From NCBI GenBank assembly GCA_034008185.1, contig CM067081.1, positions 156,766,258-156,830,257 of the forward strand: a stretch of 64,000 bases of DNA, written 5' to 3'. Shown here one piece after another: positions 10,901 through 22,620 of the stretch; position 1 is the first letter of the stretch; the number at the start of each line of letters is the position of its first letter. This stretch comes from Gorsachius magnificus. Its lineage: Eukaryota; Chordata; Aves; Pelecaniformes; Ardeidae. The position numbers and the translations under genes are program-made. Below the pieces are notes generated by a model. It did no database searches. It was not told where the DNA came from and saw only the letters and a list, made by a program, of their open reading frames with translations.

Positions 10901-13900
10901 TGCCACAGACTATCTTGCTCAGCAATAAAAGGGAAAAGGGGGAAGGTCTTAGGGGGGGGTTAGCCAGCTTTTGCTCAGGAACTCGCTTCTCTCTTCTTCC
11001 ACTTATTTTTATTAAATGATTATTTGTTTGTTTATTTTATCTTGACCCTCAAGTTTTCCTGCTTTTATTCTTCCTTTTCTCTTTCGCGATCCCACTGGAG
11101 GGGGGGGGGGGGAGTGAGCAAGCAGCTGCCCACCAGGGTTAAACCACAACACTCTGATTAAATATGTTACAAAAATAACAAGAAAACAAAACGATAAAAC
11201 AAGGAAGGACAACAACTCTACAGAGAAAAAATATACTGAGAAACAGAAGAGAAAATAAACATAAATTAATCTTTAAATAAATAATTGTTCCTCTAATTAG
11301 ATTTCTTCATAAAAAAAAAGATGAAGAACCGGTAGCATTTGTGGGAATTCAAGTACTGGTAGGAAACGCGTGTCACGTACTTAACAATAAATATTGCAGC
11401 ATGTAAGTGAAATCCATGCTACCTTCCAGGAATTGACCTGATTCATTAAAATGAAAACCATGCATACAATTTTGATCAAAATCAACTATTCAAAAGATAC
11501 AGGGAGAGAAGTTCTTCTTGAGACTTTCTTTTAAATAAACATATTATTTGTAGTTTTCCTGAGTGCAACGCTCCTAGCAGCTGCCTCAGTTTCCATTATA
11601 TCTCGTATTTCCAAACAACTGTAAAAGCTGCAATAACTTTGTTTTTAATTCTGCTAGAAACCGCTTTTTGGATCACAGCTTACCTTGAACAATGATATCA
11701 TCATCCAAATATATTACTTTCTCATGTTTCTGGATAAGCAAAGGAAGATAAAATCGAACGAAGTTCAGCTATTAAACAGAAGAAAGGGTACAGACTAAGT
11801 GGTAAAGCTGTTTAATGTAGCAGCCTCATGCTTCTGTCTCTATTAACAATCAGTTTTAATTTCTCTCTTCATTGGGCACTAGCCAACAATCATTTGCTTC
11901 CTCTCCCCCAGACAGTATCTTTACTAGTAATCTTGAACCCGTTATTATTATTATTTATCCCTATTTTATTCACTATGGCCCTAACCAAGCAGCCCAAACC
12001 AATTGCTTCTTCACAGAGCCTTTTGAGATCATCTTGCCCAAGCCTCTTCTCAAGCAGCGTCCACTCGAGCAGGCTGCCTGGGACCATGCCCAGCTGGGTT
12101 TTGAGTATCTCCACAGATGGAGACTCAATAGCCTCTCTGGGCAACTTGCTCCAGTGTTTGACCACGCTCACTATAAAAGAAAAAAAAGTTTTTTCTTGTG
12201 TCTGGAGGGAATTTCATGTATTTTAATTTGTGCCCATTGCCTCTTGTCCTGTCAGTGGGCCCCACTGAGAAGAGCCTGGCTCCCTTGTCTTCATCCCTCT
12301 GCTCAGGTACATATAAACATTGGTAAAATCCTCCTGAGCCTTCTCTTCTCCAGGCTGAATAGCCCCAGCTCTCTCAACCTCTCCTCATATAAAATATGCC
12401 CCAGTCCCCTAATCATCTTTGCAGCCCTGTGTTGGACTGACCCCAGTAAGTCCGTATCTTTCTTGTATCGGGGAGCTCAGAACTAGACACAGTACTGCAA
12501 ATGTAGCCTCATGAGTGCTGAGTAAAGAGGAAGGATCACCTTCCTGGACCTGCTGGAAATGCTTTTCCCAAATACATTTTTACAGCATACATCATACAAA
12601 AGACTTCAAATTTAACAGTGTCATCATTCCTCCCTATGGGAAAGATTTGACTGGTGGCACAGCCATGCCATTGCTTCTACAATAGCAATGAAGAACAAAG
12701 CAGAGGGAAAGGGAGGGACTGAAGAACAACCATACTGATTCAGGCCATTTTACCCAGCACCTGCCTTCAGAGTGGTCCTAACCAGATGCTCAGTGAAAAA
12801 TAAGAATAGAGCGAGCATACAGAAAAGTTAGGATCATAGAATGTTTTGGGTTGGAAGGGACCCCTAGAGGCCATCTAGTCCAACCCCCCTGCAGTGAGCA
12901 GGGACACCGCTAACTAGATCAGGTTGCTCACAGCCCCATCCAACCTGGCCTTGAATGTTCCCAGGGATGGGGCCTCCACCACCTCTCTGGGCAACCCGTT
13001 CCAGTGTTTCACCACCCTCATTGTAAAGAATTTCCTCCTTATATCCAGTCTACCCTGCTTCAGTTTAAAACCATTACCCCTTGTCCTGTCACAGCTGGCC
13101 CTACTAAAAACATTTTCCCCATCTTTCCTATAGGCCCCCTTTAGATACTGAAAAGCTGTAATCAGGTCTCCCCGCAGCCTTCTCTTCTCCAGGCTGAACA
13201 AGCCCAACTCCCTCAGCCTGTCCTCATAAGAGAGGTGCTCCAGCCCTCGGATCATTTTTGTAGCCCTCCTCTGGACCCGCTCCAACAGTTCCGTGTCCTT
13301 CTTGTGCTGAGGGCTCCAGAGCTGGACGCAGTACTCTAGGTGAGGTCTCAAAGTTGTTCCAAGTATTCTCCTAGCTTTCAGCTATTTTCAGCTCAAGGGA
13401 TTTCCTGAACCAGATGTGATTGGTCTAAATATAAACTTAAGACCTCACTGAATCCCTGTAAATTTTTACACTCACAAGACCTTTCAGCAAGGAATTCTAG
13501 AGGTTCAGTACTCACTGCATGAAAAACCTGCAACATTTCTTGTTTGTTCTGACTGTGATTCTTACTAAATTAATCTAATTCTTAAGAGCTTAATCTCTTA
13601 AATTCTTGTATTGGAAGAGACAGTGAGCAACCGTCTCCCATCCAATCCTCCATACCATTCAGTTCTGCAGACCTCTACTATTTTCATGCTAGAGGTTACA
13701 TTTCCAGGCTGAATGGTTTTAACCCACTGATTCCTTGTGTGAAATCTTTTCCATATATTAGAAATGTCAAAATCTTGGAGAAGAATAAACATTCTGGACA
13801 GATCTGAACATTTTCCTGTAGTGCTACATCTCTTTCAGATAAGGGGACGAAGGTTGCACATAGTATTTAGTGTGAGGGAAAGCTATGGATTCATATTGTG

Positions 13901-16900
13901 ACATAATGATGTTCTCTATTTTGATCCTTACTCCTTTCATAATAATTTCTAACATCTGATTTGCCTTTTCTGACAGCCAGAAGTATTTACATTAGTCATC
14001 AGCCTCTGAATTAACCCTGGACATGAGCAGAATGCAGCCAACTCAGCATCACTGAGGCACAAAGACGACTATTAGATCTTTCCTCCAAGAAACAGTGAAT
14101 ATATTCTTAAACATACAACATATTCAAATTACCAAGTTTACGCCACCAAATAATGAGGTCCCAGCAAGACAGACAAGTTGCAAGGAGCTTGTTACAATGC
14201 ACTTTTTCTTCTTGAGTGAGGGCATAGCATTTGGACCTGATGCAGCTTCTCTGGCTTAAATCCCCACTGTGTAATGGAACAGAGATCTAGGACATAGCGT
14301 TAAAAATACTGAAAATTTGTTAAATTGTGTTCATTTACTCACAGGCTGCAGCAGCTCAGGACGCGATGCATCTTGTCTGATTTTTCCTTTTAGTACCATA
14401 GGGTTGAATTCCACAACCTTGTATTTTATTTCTTTCAGTTTAGAATTTTCAATCCACCTTCTGTGATAAAAAAAGAAGCAATAAAAGGAATACTGTGTAG
14501 CAAGTACTTCCAGTATTAAATTTGCAGACCCACAGGAGAATAAGAGACCTTGAAAGCTCACTCGATCTATTCTATCCTAAGACAGAATCATTTATGTCTA
14601 GAACTATGGCACACAGACATTTGTTTAACCTGCTCTTAAAAAAATCCCCAACAAACAAAATAAACAACACCCAAAAAACCCAACGCAAACACTCCACATC
14701 ACTGCCAAAACCAGAGACTCCACAAGTTGCTCAAACAACCCATCTTTCACCATTGCTAGCATTAAACGCTATTTTTCTGTATTTCTTGCTAAAGACCATT
14801 TTATTTTATCCTATCTACTGTGCTTTTGAAGCAGAGGTTCATTTTCTTGCTTTTACAGTTTTACGTCCTTCAAGAAGATTGCGATATCACCTCCTAACTA
14901 TATTTTCTTTAGACTAATTTTTTTCATTATTTTGTTGGATTTCTTGACACCACTGCTTATTTTCTCCTCTAGCCTCTCTTCAAAATCCTTCCTGAAGGCA
15001 CCTAAAACTAAATGCCACACTTTTTCTGATGCATTAATAAAGTCTGCAAGATCAGAAAAAGTTTCCTCGCATCGCCAGTGTCATATATGTCAACATGTAT
15101 ACCCACTGTGATGCATACCTTTTGTTGAATCAGTGTGGTCAGCGATCAGTCATAACTCTGTAGTTTTCCAAATGAGTGCTACCGAACTCCTGCTTCACCC
15201 TGAGCCAATACAATCAGCTATTCCCACCTGTATTACCTTGTCATTACCTCTACTGAATTTCATCACATTTTAGTTCATTTTTCCAATTCATCATGATTAG
15301 TTTGTTTCCAGCTCTTGTCCTCAATATATCTGCTGCCTCTTTGCCAGCTTCATGCCAACTACAGATTCATAAAGAACATTCTCCACTCTATTATCTAGGT
15401 TACTGATGAGCTGGATGGGAAAAACCCCACTCATTACATCTTTTCACTTTGACACAGATTGTGGGTACACAGGCTACAGAAGTGCAGTAGCCAGAGAGCC
15501 ATTTCTTAGCAACTGCTAAGAAACCCGCTTTAATTTTGATTCACACCTTCCTCCTCTTTTAGAGAATGTTTGCAACTTTTAGCACCCAAACATGCTTTCA
15601 TTACAAGCTTTTTTGGGCCTCTATTTCTAACCTTTAATACACCCTCTCAGCTGAAATTAGTTTTAAAGAGCAACTTTTTCTACTCTGAGGCTTAAGACAT
15701 AGCGCCAGATGAGAGGCAAGTGCAGTGCCACAAAGTGGGATTGTGACAAGTAAGCACGTATATACTTACCTTACTACAGACTCTTCCGCAGCTGTTCTAC
15801 AAAAGGCAGAGAGGAAAGGGTATGGGCATGGTCTGGCTATTTCACACCCCTTTATACCAGTGAGTGCCTTGCACACAGCAAAATGGTCCTTTTTTCTACA
15901 TGTAGAATGTCCTGGGGATTGCTACCAATAGCACTACTTAAAAAAAAGGGAGAAACATTTCCCTGAAAAGTCCTCCAAAGTCTATGCCCATGCTAAGGAG
16001 AACAACAACCTAGTCCTAGCTACAGCATGAAACAAAATAAGGCTGGTGTATACCGAATATGCGGGATAGTAGTCTTCAGCCCAACTATGTAGAACAAAAC
16101 ATTAGTCTCTGTGTTGCTGTAGATGCTACTGATTGCTGCTATAGTTGCACCCATTCTGCCTGCAGCCGCACAGATTACCACTGGGATTTCTTCTTCCATT
16201 TCCTCAGGACTCTCCAAATCAACTACAAGAAACAAAACTATGCATTATAATAGAAAATTAAGAATCTTTTTGTATCAGATCTGGGTCATAGGAATGAGTA
16301 TGTAGTTCCATAAGCAGTGGAATCATATCACAATCACCCCACATCCTTACCACATCCTATACACATCCGCATCTGGCAAGGCACACAGCATGAGCTGTCG
16401 CTAATCCAGAACTACATGCAGGTTGACTGGACTGTTGGATGCCTCCAAACAGAATATATAACAGAGTTCTCGGCATCTTCTACTCAGCAGGGGCACAATT
16501 CAGCCTGTCCTCCATGTAGCTGCTTATTCACATGAAACCTGAAGAAGTTTGAATACCTTTGAGACTTCTACTTCTCAGTTACATTTAGAACAAATTGAAC
16601 AATAAGTTCTAAAATTATCAAAGGAAAGAGGTAAATCGAGGAGATGGTGCAATTGCACGAGCTTCGCTTCTTTGGGAAGCAGGCTAGAAAGGAATAGTGC
16701 AAAATTTTGTACCAACAGGAAGTTGCTAATGATAAAAGGAAAAAAATCTAAACAATACTGAATCAGTTCACATTACTGCTAAGAAAGATTTTTATCCCTA
16801 GCACTGACTAACTTGCAGAACTTATATGGATATATTTATACTCGTTAAAACATAACCATTAAACTCATAACAGCCCCAACAAAAATATACTGGAAAAAGA

Positions 16901-19005
16901 AATATTTATACCAAGACAAAGTTTGTTTATCTCGGGAACAGTGAATAAGCTGTTAGTATAAGCATTTAATACCAGTCCAACTGTATCAACTCTAGTGGGT
17001 TTCTGTCACTTTAAAAATTCCAGCAAAAACTTCTGTTCTAAATTATGTCAAGATTTGATGATCTATCTGAAATGAACAGGCAGGCCAAGAAGATTCCCAA
17101 AGGGGCAAGCTGCGATCAAAGCTTATTAGCACTTGACAACTCCAATACTGTTCTGCACAAATAACGATACACTCCAGCTTCCATCTATATCAGTGACATC
17201 TGAATAAAAACTTGAGTCTGAATGACAATTCTTAGTCATTACTATTGATCTCCTACTATTTTATTCGAGCAATTCAGATGCAAAAAATTCTGCATCCCAA
17301 ACCATATGCAAAAGCGTCAGTAGCTCATCTACTGCAGGGCAAACAGGATTCCGTAAGACAAAAAGCACTGTACAAATGAAGAGATAAGGAATATAAAACA
17401 AGAACATAAATGAAACAGAAGTACAAGTCATTTACCTGTTTCATTCTTTAATGCAGATGGCACTTGGTGAACTTTGTTATACAGAATGGCACATACAGTT
17501 AAGACAAGAAGTAACAGTAAGATCTGGTTAACTGAAACAAAAGGGAGAATTTGTTAGTAATCAGTATAATAGCTAATTCCCAAGTACCTTATTTTAAAAA
17601 ACTGAATTTGCAAGCAGTATATACCATAACCTATAACTTCTGTGTGTATCAAGTTCTCCCTTCTCTTAATATTTGATCAAGCTAAAAATATTATGTAAAA
17701 ACATCATAGTATCTCTCCCCCATTACAATAATTTCCAACTACCAGATTTTCACGGACAATTTACTCACTAAATCATTAAGTTCCCAATACACGTGGGTTA
17801 TCCACACCAGGAAAATTCACAGTTCTGAATTTTACCAGGAGCCTGGAACATTCTTTTGTTGGCTACCTTGTTGTCTGTTTATCATAACAGGACCTCAGGA
17901 GATAATTATTTTTGCCTAGCCCTTTTCTTCTCTCACGTTTCCCTGACAAAATTTCAAACACAGAAGGATTTTTTTTTTATTATTATTTCAATGTTCAGAT
18001 CTTCAAGGTGTATTTAAGAAAAACTCTAAAAATACTAGAAAAACACACCCAGCATGCTACTGAAGCCAGGAGTGTTCCAAAATTTTTGAAAATATATGAA
18101 CATTTTCACATGGTTACTTTAATTAGTAAAATCAAAACAAAACACGCAACAGCAAAAACCTTACTGTATATTCTGATTTGCAGTTCCTACCAGACTGTCT
18201 TGTACAAGTTTAAGCTACTTCAATGCAAACCAACCATGAGCAGGTACCAGGACAGTTCACTGAGTAAAACAGGGAAGGGATACATTGCTATTATCAACAG
18301 TGACTTTGATGATGGGAGTTCTTTGTATTGGACTACTTTGTTACTTTTGCACCACCATAAAAGGCATTTAAGGTGTACAAAAGAGCAAAGGGAACAAAGC
18401 TTTTAACTATCTCAAACAAAAGGGCCAACTGGCCAGAACTGGGCATGAGAATAAATTCAAATTGGTAAACATACATCACCAAACCTGCACTAATTTAAAC
18501 CAGCTGAGGAAACAGCCCATTGACTTCAGAGAAATTTTGGGTGCATAACCAAAGGCACACACCAGTTCATTTTCAGTCACTGACCCTGACAGCTGATGAG
18601 ACCCCCAAATTTCTTGGGGCCATACCTCATTTGTGAGTATGAACAGCATTAATGTGCAGAGTTCTGTAAAAAAGACAGGTTCAAAGCTCTAGGCACAACC
18701 TACATCAAAGCAGCAGCTACCTGCACTCTTAGTGGGAAACTCCAGACCCCCCCAGTCTCATGCAGTGAAGTAGTGAGTAATTTTAAATTCGTGGCATTTA
18801 TGGCCATACTTATCTGACTTAGTTAACAGGAAAAGGCTTATTTGTATACTTAAAGTTAAGCATAATTTAGCAAAACTAGAATATAAATTTGCATGCAACT
18901 GTGACAACAGTTGCATAAGAAATTGCATTTGACATCTCTGTCCTCTTTCAAAAATACATATTTCAAATATTTTTAATCCCTCTTACTTTTCTTTAAAAGA
19001 GCCAT
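4798..19005 (-). CDS. GLT8D2: GLT8D2, glycosyltransferase 8 domain-containing protein 2
   Basis: This is a GT8-family, type II membrane glycosyltransferase expected in the Golgi; its physiological acceptor cannot be told from sequence. Nine coding exons join in frame (1053 nt) to 350 residues, against 349 in human as I recall. Residues 1-8 are cytosolic (MALLKKIN), about 10-24 form a hydrophobic signal anchor, and a short acidic stem follows (EEMEEE). The GT8 domain starts at [14 protein letters not shown]. The metal-binding DxD is the Asp156-158 triplet in [13 protein letters not shown]. The sequon NMT is at 234-236 in [13 protein letters not shown], and [10 protein letters not shown] near 313-322 is the family C-terminal nucleotide-sugar motif. 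Key residues are intact. It converges with TDG and lies head-to-head with HCFC2. Its introns carry one LTR and two CR1 pieces, all on its own strand. Confidence 0.95.
5825..5937 (-). CDS. GLT8D2: GLT8D2 coding exon 8
   Basis: It reads [20 protein letters not shown] and then [18 protein letters not shown] very long T-rich tract on the minus strand precedes the acceptor ttctgcag/GG. The donor is TTG/GTAAGT. Confidence 0.94.
7597..7763 (-). CDS. GLT8D2: GLT8D2 coding exon 7
   Basis: It reads [20 protein letters not shown] and then [19 protein letters not shown], followed by [26 protein letters not shown] is the GT8 FNxGVxVxN block. NMT is a potential N-glycosylation site. The donor is GA/GTATGT. 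Confidence 0.95.
8410..8522 (-). CDS. GLT8D2: GLT8D2 coding exon 6
   Basis: It reads [20 protein letters not shown] and then [18 protein letters not shown]. It completes the VQGD element and the [11 protein letters not shown] segment typical of GLT8D proteins. The acceptor is taatcag/GTGAC and the donor CAG/GTAAGA. Confidence 0.94.
10661..11151 (-). mobile_element. solo LTR, avian ERVL-type, in GLT8D2 intron 5
   Basis: Read on the minus strand it begins TGTTGTGGTTTAACCC and ends AGGTCCAGTGTGCA, with TG...CA ends. The sequence is the type I associate with a widespread avian ERVL LTR (opening GTGGTTTAACCC, a TGCTTGCTCACTCC stretch, closing AATTAACTCTATCCTAGCC). About 490 bases. The flanks GTCTG (10656-10660) and CTCTG (11152-11156) match at four of five positions, consistent with an old 5-bp target duplication. 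No internal retroviral region is attached, so it is a solo LTR. Several AATAAA-like hexamers lie on its sense strand, which is also the GLT8D2 sense strand. Confidence 0.75.
11684..11768 (-). CDS. GLT8D2: GLT8D2 coding exon 5 (DxD motif)
   Basis: It reads [20 protein letters not shown] and then LDDDIIVQ. The Asp triplet (156-158) is the DxD that binds the divalent metal and the sugar nucleotide. The acceptor is tttaatag/CTG and the donor CAAG/GTAAGC. Confidence 0.95.
11985..12570 (-). mobile_element. CR1 LINE fragment, older copy
   Basis: On the minus strand this reads as a decayed end of CR1 ORF2. Short blocks such as [16 protein letters not shown] are recognisable, and on + the familiar strings CTTCTCTTCTCCAGGCTGAA and CCAGCTCTCTCAACCTCTCC appear. 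The frame is broken by indels. It is 5'-truncated, extends further into ORF2 than the younger copy beside it, and its outer ends are approximate. Confidence 0.75.
12832..13352 (-). mobile_element. CR1 LINE fragment, younger copy with open ORF2 end
   Basis: The 3' end (low coordinate) shows ATCATAGAATGTTTTGGGTT on +, the hallmark of avian CR1. On the minus strand 12914-13351 is open for 145 codons and reads [19 protein letters not shown] and later [20 protein letters not shown], the C-terminal end of CR1 ORF2 after the reverse transcriptase core. The 5' truncation lies near 13352. It has no catalytic motif and cannot act on its own. Confidence 0.9.
14343..14460 (-). CDS. GLT8D2: GLT8D2 coding exon 4
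   Basis: It reads [20 protein letters not shown] and then [19 protein letters not shown]. The acceptor is tttatcacag/AAGG and the donor CCT/GTGAGT, ending in phase 0 at residue 134. Confidence 0.94.
16054..16222 (-). CDS. GLT8D2: GLT8D2 coding exon 3 (start of GT8 fold)
   Basis: It reads [20 protein letters not shown] and then [19 protein letters not shown], followed by [18 protein letters not shown]. This is the first beta-alpha-beta of the nucleotide-sugar-binding fold. The donor is CG/GTATAC, ending in phase 2. Confidence 0.94.
17436..17531 (-). CDS. GLT8D2: GLT8D2 coding exon 2 (membrane anchor)
   Basis: It continues [20 protein letters not shown] and then [11 protein letters not shown]. 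The Leu/Val-rich run is the single signal-anchor helix, with Lys before and after. The acceptor is tttgtttcag/TTAACC and the donor CAG/GTAAAT, phase 1 in and 1 out. Confidence 0.93.
18987..19005 (-). CDS. GLT8D2: GLT8D2 coding exon 1 (19 coding bases)
   Basis: This tiny coding part reads MALLKK plus one base, with donor A/GTAAGAG. The exon itself runs to 19031, after an acceptor (ttttaccacag) behind a very long pyrimidine tract, so 26 bases of 5' UTR share it and at least one noncoding exon must lie upstream. The start matches the mammalian MALLRKINQ start. Confidence 0.9.
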
Positions 19006-19031
19006 GTGTCCTGTTGGATGAAAACTGTGAT

Positions 19032-19876
19032 CTGTGGTAAAATAAAAATAAAAAAATAATTAAAAAAAAAAAGAGAGAGAGAGAAAAATCATTAATACCA
19101 GCAGTGAATACTAGTTACTTATTTCAGGGACAAGGTTTTGTATCATCAAATTTTACTGTCGACCTGGCAAAAGGAAAACTGAACTCTACCTTTGCAAATT
19201 ACTTTTTTTGAACAAATAACTAATATTCTGGGATAGAACTATTACATATTTGAATTTAAGCTACTAATAGGTTGAAAAGAACAGCAGTTTAGTAAATTCC
19301 ATCCAATCACCTACAGCCAGGAATAACTGAGATTTTAACACACTTTAAAGTAACATACAAAGAAGTAGTAAAACACACACTGGTAACATTTGTAAAAATA
19401 TTTACATTTATCTCTGATTTCACCTAAAACACAGTAACAATCAGAACTACTAATCTCTTGCTGGAATATGTTCCCAAACATATGGGAATCCTCTACTGGA
19501 GCAGTGTCTTTCAGACTCTCAGAAAATTTTAGATCAATAGTAAAAATACTTTCTAACAGCAGTATCCTTCCACTAACAGTAAGGGGGGAGTTTGTACAAC
19601 ATGGCTTTGTACTTAACCACATTATTTGTGATGCTGAAGAAAATGAGGTAGCCTTCCCTAAAACTGTACTTTTAAAGCAGGCCTGAGAGGACAGAATATA
19701 ATCCCTAAAATACAGGATTATGGGAAATACAGCACTCAGGTGAATTCTGGACCCTAAACTACTCTTTATGGGGGGAAAAAAAACCAAAATGAAACAAAAA
19801 CCCAACAGTAAAAAACAGCACCAGAAGTTGGGGTGGGGGAATACAACTATGTGATCTAACCTTTATGCTGTGGTAG

Positions 19877-19925
<49 letters not shown>

Positions 19926-22560
19926 TCCATACATAGAGATATGGACATATTACAGCAGAGATAAGGATATATGACAGTTTCTATGCACACATAAAAATGA
20001 AGTTTATTCCAACTGCTTGAGAAGGCAGACAGAACAGCAAGAATTCTTGAAACCTGAGTCACAAAACTGACCACCTCTCATTGGTTAACGCTCAAGTTCA
20101 GGCGGCATCCTAAATTAGTCTCTACTTCGACAAGTTAAATGACAATAAAAGTATTTTAAAAGCTAAAATGTAGCTTTCTTTACCAACCACTTACATTCAC
20201 ATGTATTTATGTCCCAGCAGATGACTAAATTGTAGTGAGCAAGGCATTATTTCTGGAAGTCTTTTTGCATCCACAGTACTTATCTACATTCCAGCAGCCC
20301 ACACTCTTCATGTGGCATTAATTTACACAGAGAGGAAATCAAGCTTATCAGTCGGAAAAAACACACTGCTGAGAAAAGCCCTTCTCTCACGCATTACACA
20401 CAAGCACTGTCTTCTTATCCATTAAAAAAGTTTACTTGTTTAGATAAGCAGAGAGATAACAGAACCCCCTACACTCCCGGAGTAACTTTCTAACCCCAGT
20501 TTAGCTAACAGCAATCTTCCCCTGATTTCCAGAGAGCTGACTACTGTCTTTTAATTAAGATTTGTAATGATAGTCACAAACAATGCTGATGATCACTGCA
20601 AGATGAAGTTGGATAGCCATAGCCTCATGACATCTTCAGAAATGATTAAATCAACATAAACTGAACCACATTTTAAACTTTAAAATCCAAACTCAGACAC
20701 TCATAAAAGTTTGAGTTCTAAAACTACAGCATTCCTAAGACTCAGAAACTCAGATTGATTACCACTGATTTTTAAGGAGAGAGAGGAATATTTGCTCCCC
20801 TGCAAATATTTACTCAATTTTTCCTGACTGTAGACATTAGCTCCTGGAACGTGGCAGTCCCTAACTCAGTTGCCAAATCCTGTAACAACATGAGGGGCTG
20901 CAGAAGGGAAAGCTCAGAAACAGTGACATGACTGCTCAGATATTTCCTGCTTAATTAGTCTTTTTACCTCTTCAAAGCAGCACAGTATTCGGGACTCCTC
21001 TCTCCTGAAGAGCTGTAGAGCTATTTACTTGGATCCTAGATAGCCCACAGCTGTAAGCACTCTTGCCAAAGCTTCCTTGACCATCCTCCTCCTTTGAAGT
21101 TCCCCACGCAAGGGCCTTACAGGGCACAGTAACAGTTTTAAGATTCAATTCCTTTTTCAAACTCTTCAAAGTTTACTTTGGAGTTGTGCTGGTTTTCTTC
21201 TCCTTCTCTGCTGCTGAGGAATAGCACAGAGTCCAGACGCCGCACTGGAGGAATGAGAGCCCATAAACCACTTCCAGATGTGCAGAACGATGATGCAGCC
21301 CCAGATCTGGCAAACTTGTCTGAGAGCTTCAGCTAGCAGATTGCAAACAAATCCCATAAGGCAAAAAGTCTTAAGGGGGTGGGGGAAAAAGAAGGGAACA
21401 AACTGCCAGAAGTTACTTCAACAGTCTAGTTGCAGGTTAGGTTTCTGGTCATTATTTACTGTAAATGTGAACAAATAACTAGTGTGCAAGAGCCAAACAA
21501 CAACATGCCAAAGTCACAATGAAAGCCGAAGTTTTTCCAATGTCTGTTTGCAGAGTCCTTGTTGAGTCAAAAGCTAAGGGAAACTTGCTAAACTCAACCC
21601 TGAACGTGCGTTTTGACTTGAATCATCTCATTTCCGAATCTTTGAGCAGTTAAGAGAATCTGAATCCACAGGTTTAGTTTAGATTCAAAGGGGCCTTAGA
21701 TCAAGGTAACCAGTATGTTAATACTCTGCCTCCTAAGCTCCGCTGGAATGCTTCTGCAGTTTTATTTCTACACCGCCTCTTTTATTGAAATTCTCTCCCT
21801 CCCTTCTACATGATAAAACTCTTAATACTCTTCTGTCACAAGACTTTCATGAGTACTGAAAGGAATAATAATGTTCAATTCTAAACTGGTTTTCCTATTT
21901 TAGCATGAGGCAGTGCAAAACTTACGACCCAGTCAAGGTTTTAAAAAACTTGTTTTAAATGAAGACTCTTGTTCCATTTGCAGGAACTGAAAACATGGGG
22001 TTTCGACTGTCTCAGACGTGCCCAAACCGTATTATCTGTGTCTGATTTTGTAGATATCCATCTTTTGCAGAGCTGCTTGAAGGAAAATTAAATGAAGAGC
22101 TATACGTACAGCTATGCACTTCATGTAGATGGCCACAACTATTACTACTTTTTCTGTACTTCAGGGGTTTTTTTAAGCTGTATTAAGCTAGTCTTCATCA
22201 AACCTGTTTTTTTCTTCATCTAATTTCTACGTGCATCCTGAGCAGACCCAAGAGGCACACAGCTGTATGAGCCCACGGCACTGGGGCCATCTGCTTCACC
22301 TGGCAGCAGCCCCTGGATTACTGGCAACCCAGCAGCACCTTCTCTGGATTTGCCTCAGCCTCACGTACTTTTTTATGTTCTCACTAACACCTCCCTCACA
22401 CAGGAAAGCGAGCAGCTTCTGTCCCGCAGAATGACACCGCCGGGGTTACTCAGAACTGTTACACCTGTTACATCCGCTCTTCACCGTACAACTGAAACCT
22501 TGGTTTCTGATCTCCACCTTCAGTGCTTACACAGCAACTCATTTCTTTCTCAGATGCATA
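19032..22560. other. region upstream of GLT8D2, no placeable exon
   Basis: At least one noncoding 5' exon and the GLT8D2 promoter should lie at or beyond this point, because coding exon 1 begins with a spliced 5' UTR piece at 19031. I cannot place them. No CpG island is seen before 22.6 kb. A TA microsatellite lies at 19882-19922. Long open frames here (for example 19335-19805 on minus) resemble nothing known to me. Confidence 0.6.
19882..19922. repeat. (TA)20 microsatellite
   Basis: This is an uninterrupted TA dinucleotide tract of 41 bases. It probably varies in length between individuals and is prone to assembly error. Confidence 0.97.
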
Positions 22561-22583
22561 CCTCGCCGACCACTGGCAAGTTA

Positions 22584-22620
22584 AAAAAACCAACAACAAC
22601 AACAACAACAAAAAAAAACA
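22584..22620. repeat. CAA/A-rich simple repeat at edge of CpG island
   Basis: Six to seven CAA units are followed by an A run, immediately before sequence composition switches to very GC-rich. Confidence 0.85.

Noticed and set aside
11828..12486. Plus-strand open frames of 132 and 204 codons
   Set aside because: They are antisense readings of a decayed CR1 fragment; the real relationship is on the minus strand and is broken.
17912..18406. 164-codon plus-strand open frame in GLT8D2 intron 1
   Set aside because: It lies antisense in an intron, with no similarity I recognise and no sign of a promoter or conserved motif.
19335..19805. 156-codon minus-strand open frame upstream of GLT8D2
   Set aside because: No recognisable motif, no start context or splice support, and composition like its AT-rich surroundings. 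Probably chance.
21160..21260. Possible GLT8D2 5' noncoding exon ending at a CCAAA/GTAAAC donor on the minus strand
   Set aside because: The donor is weak and there is no independent support for the exon boundaries, so it was not annotated.
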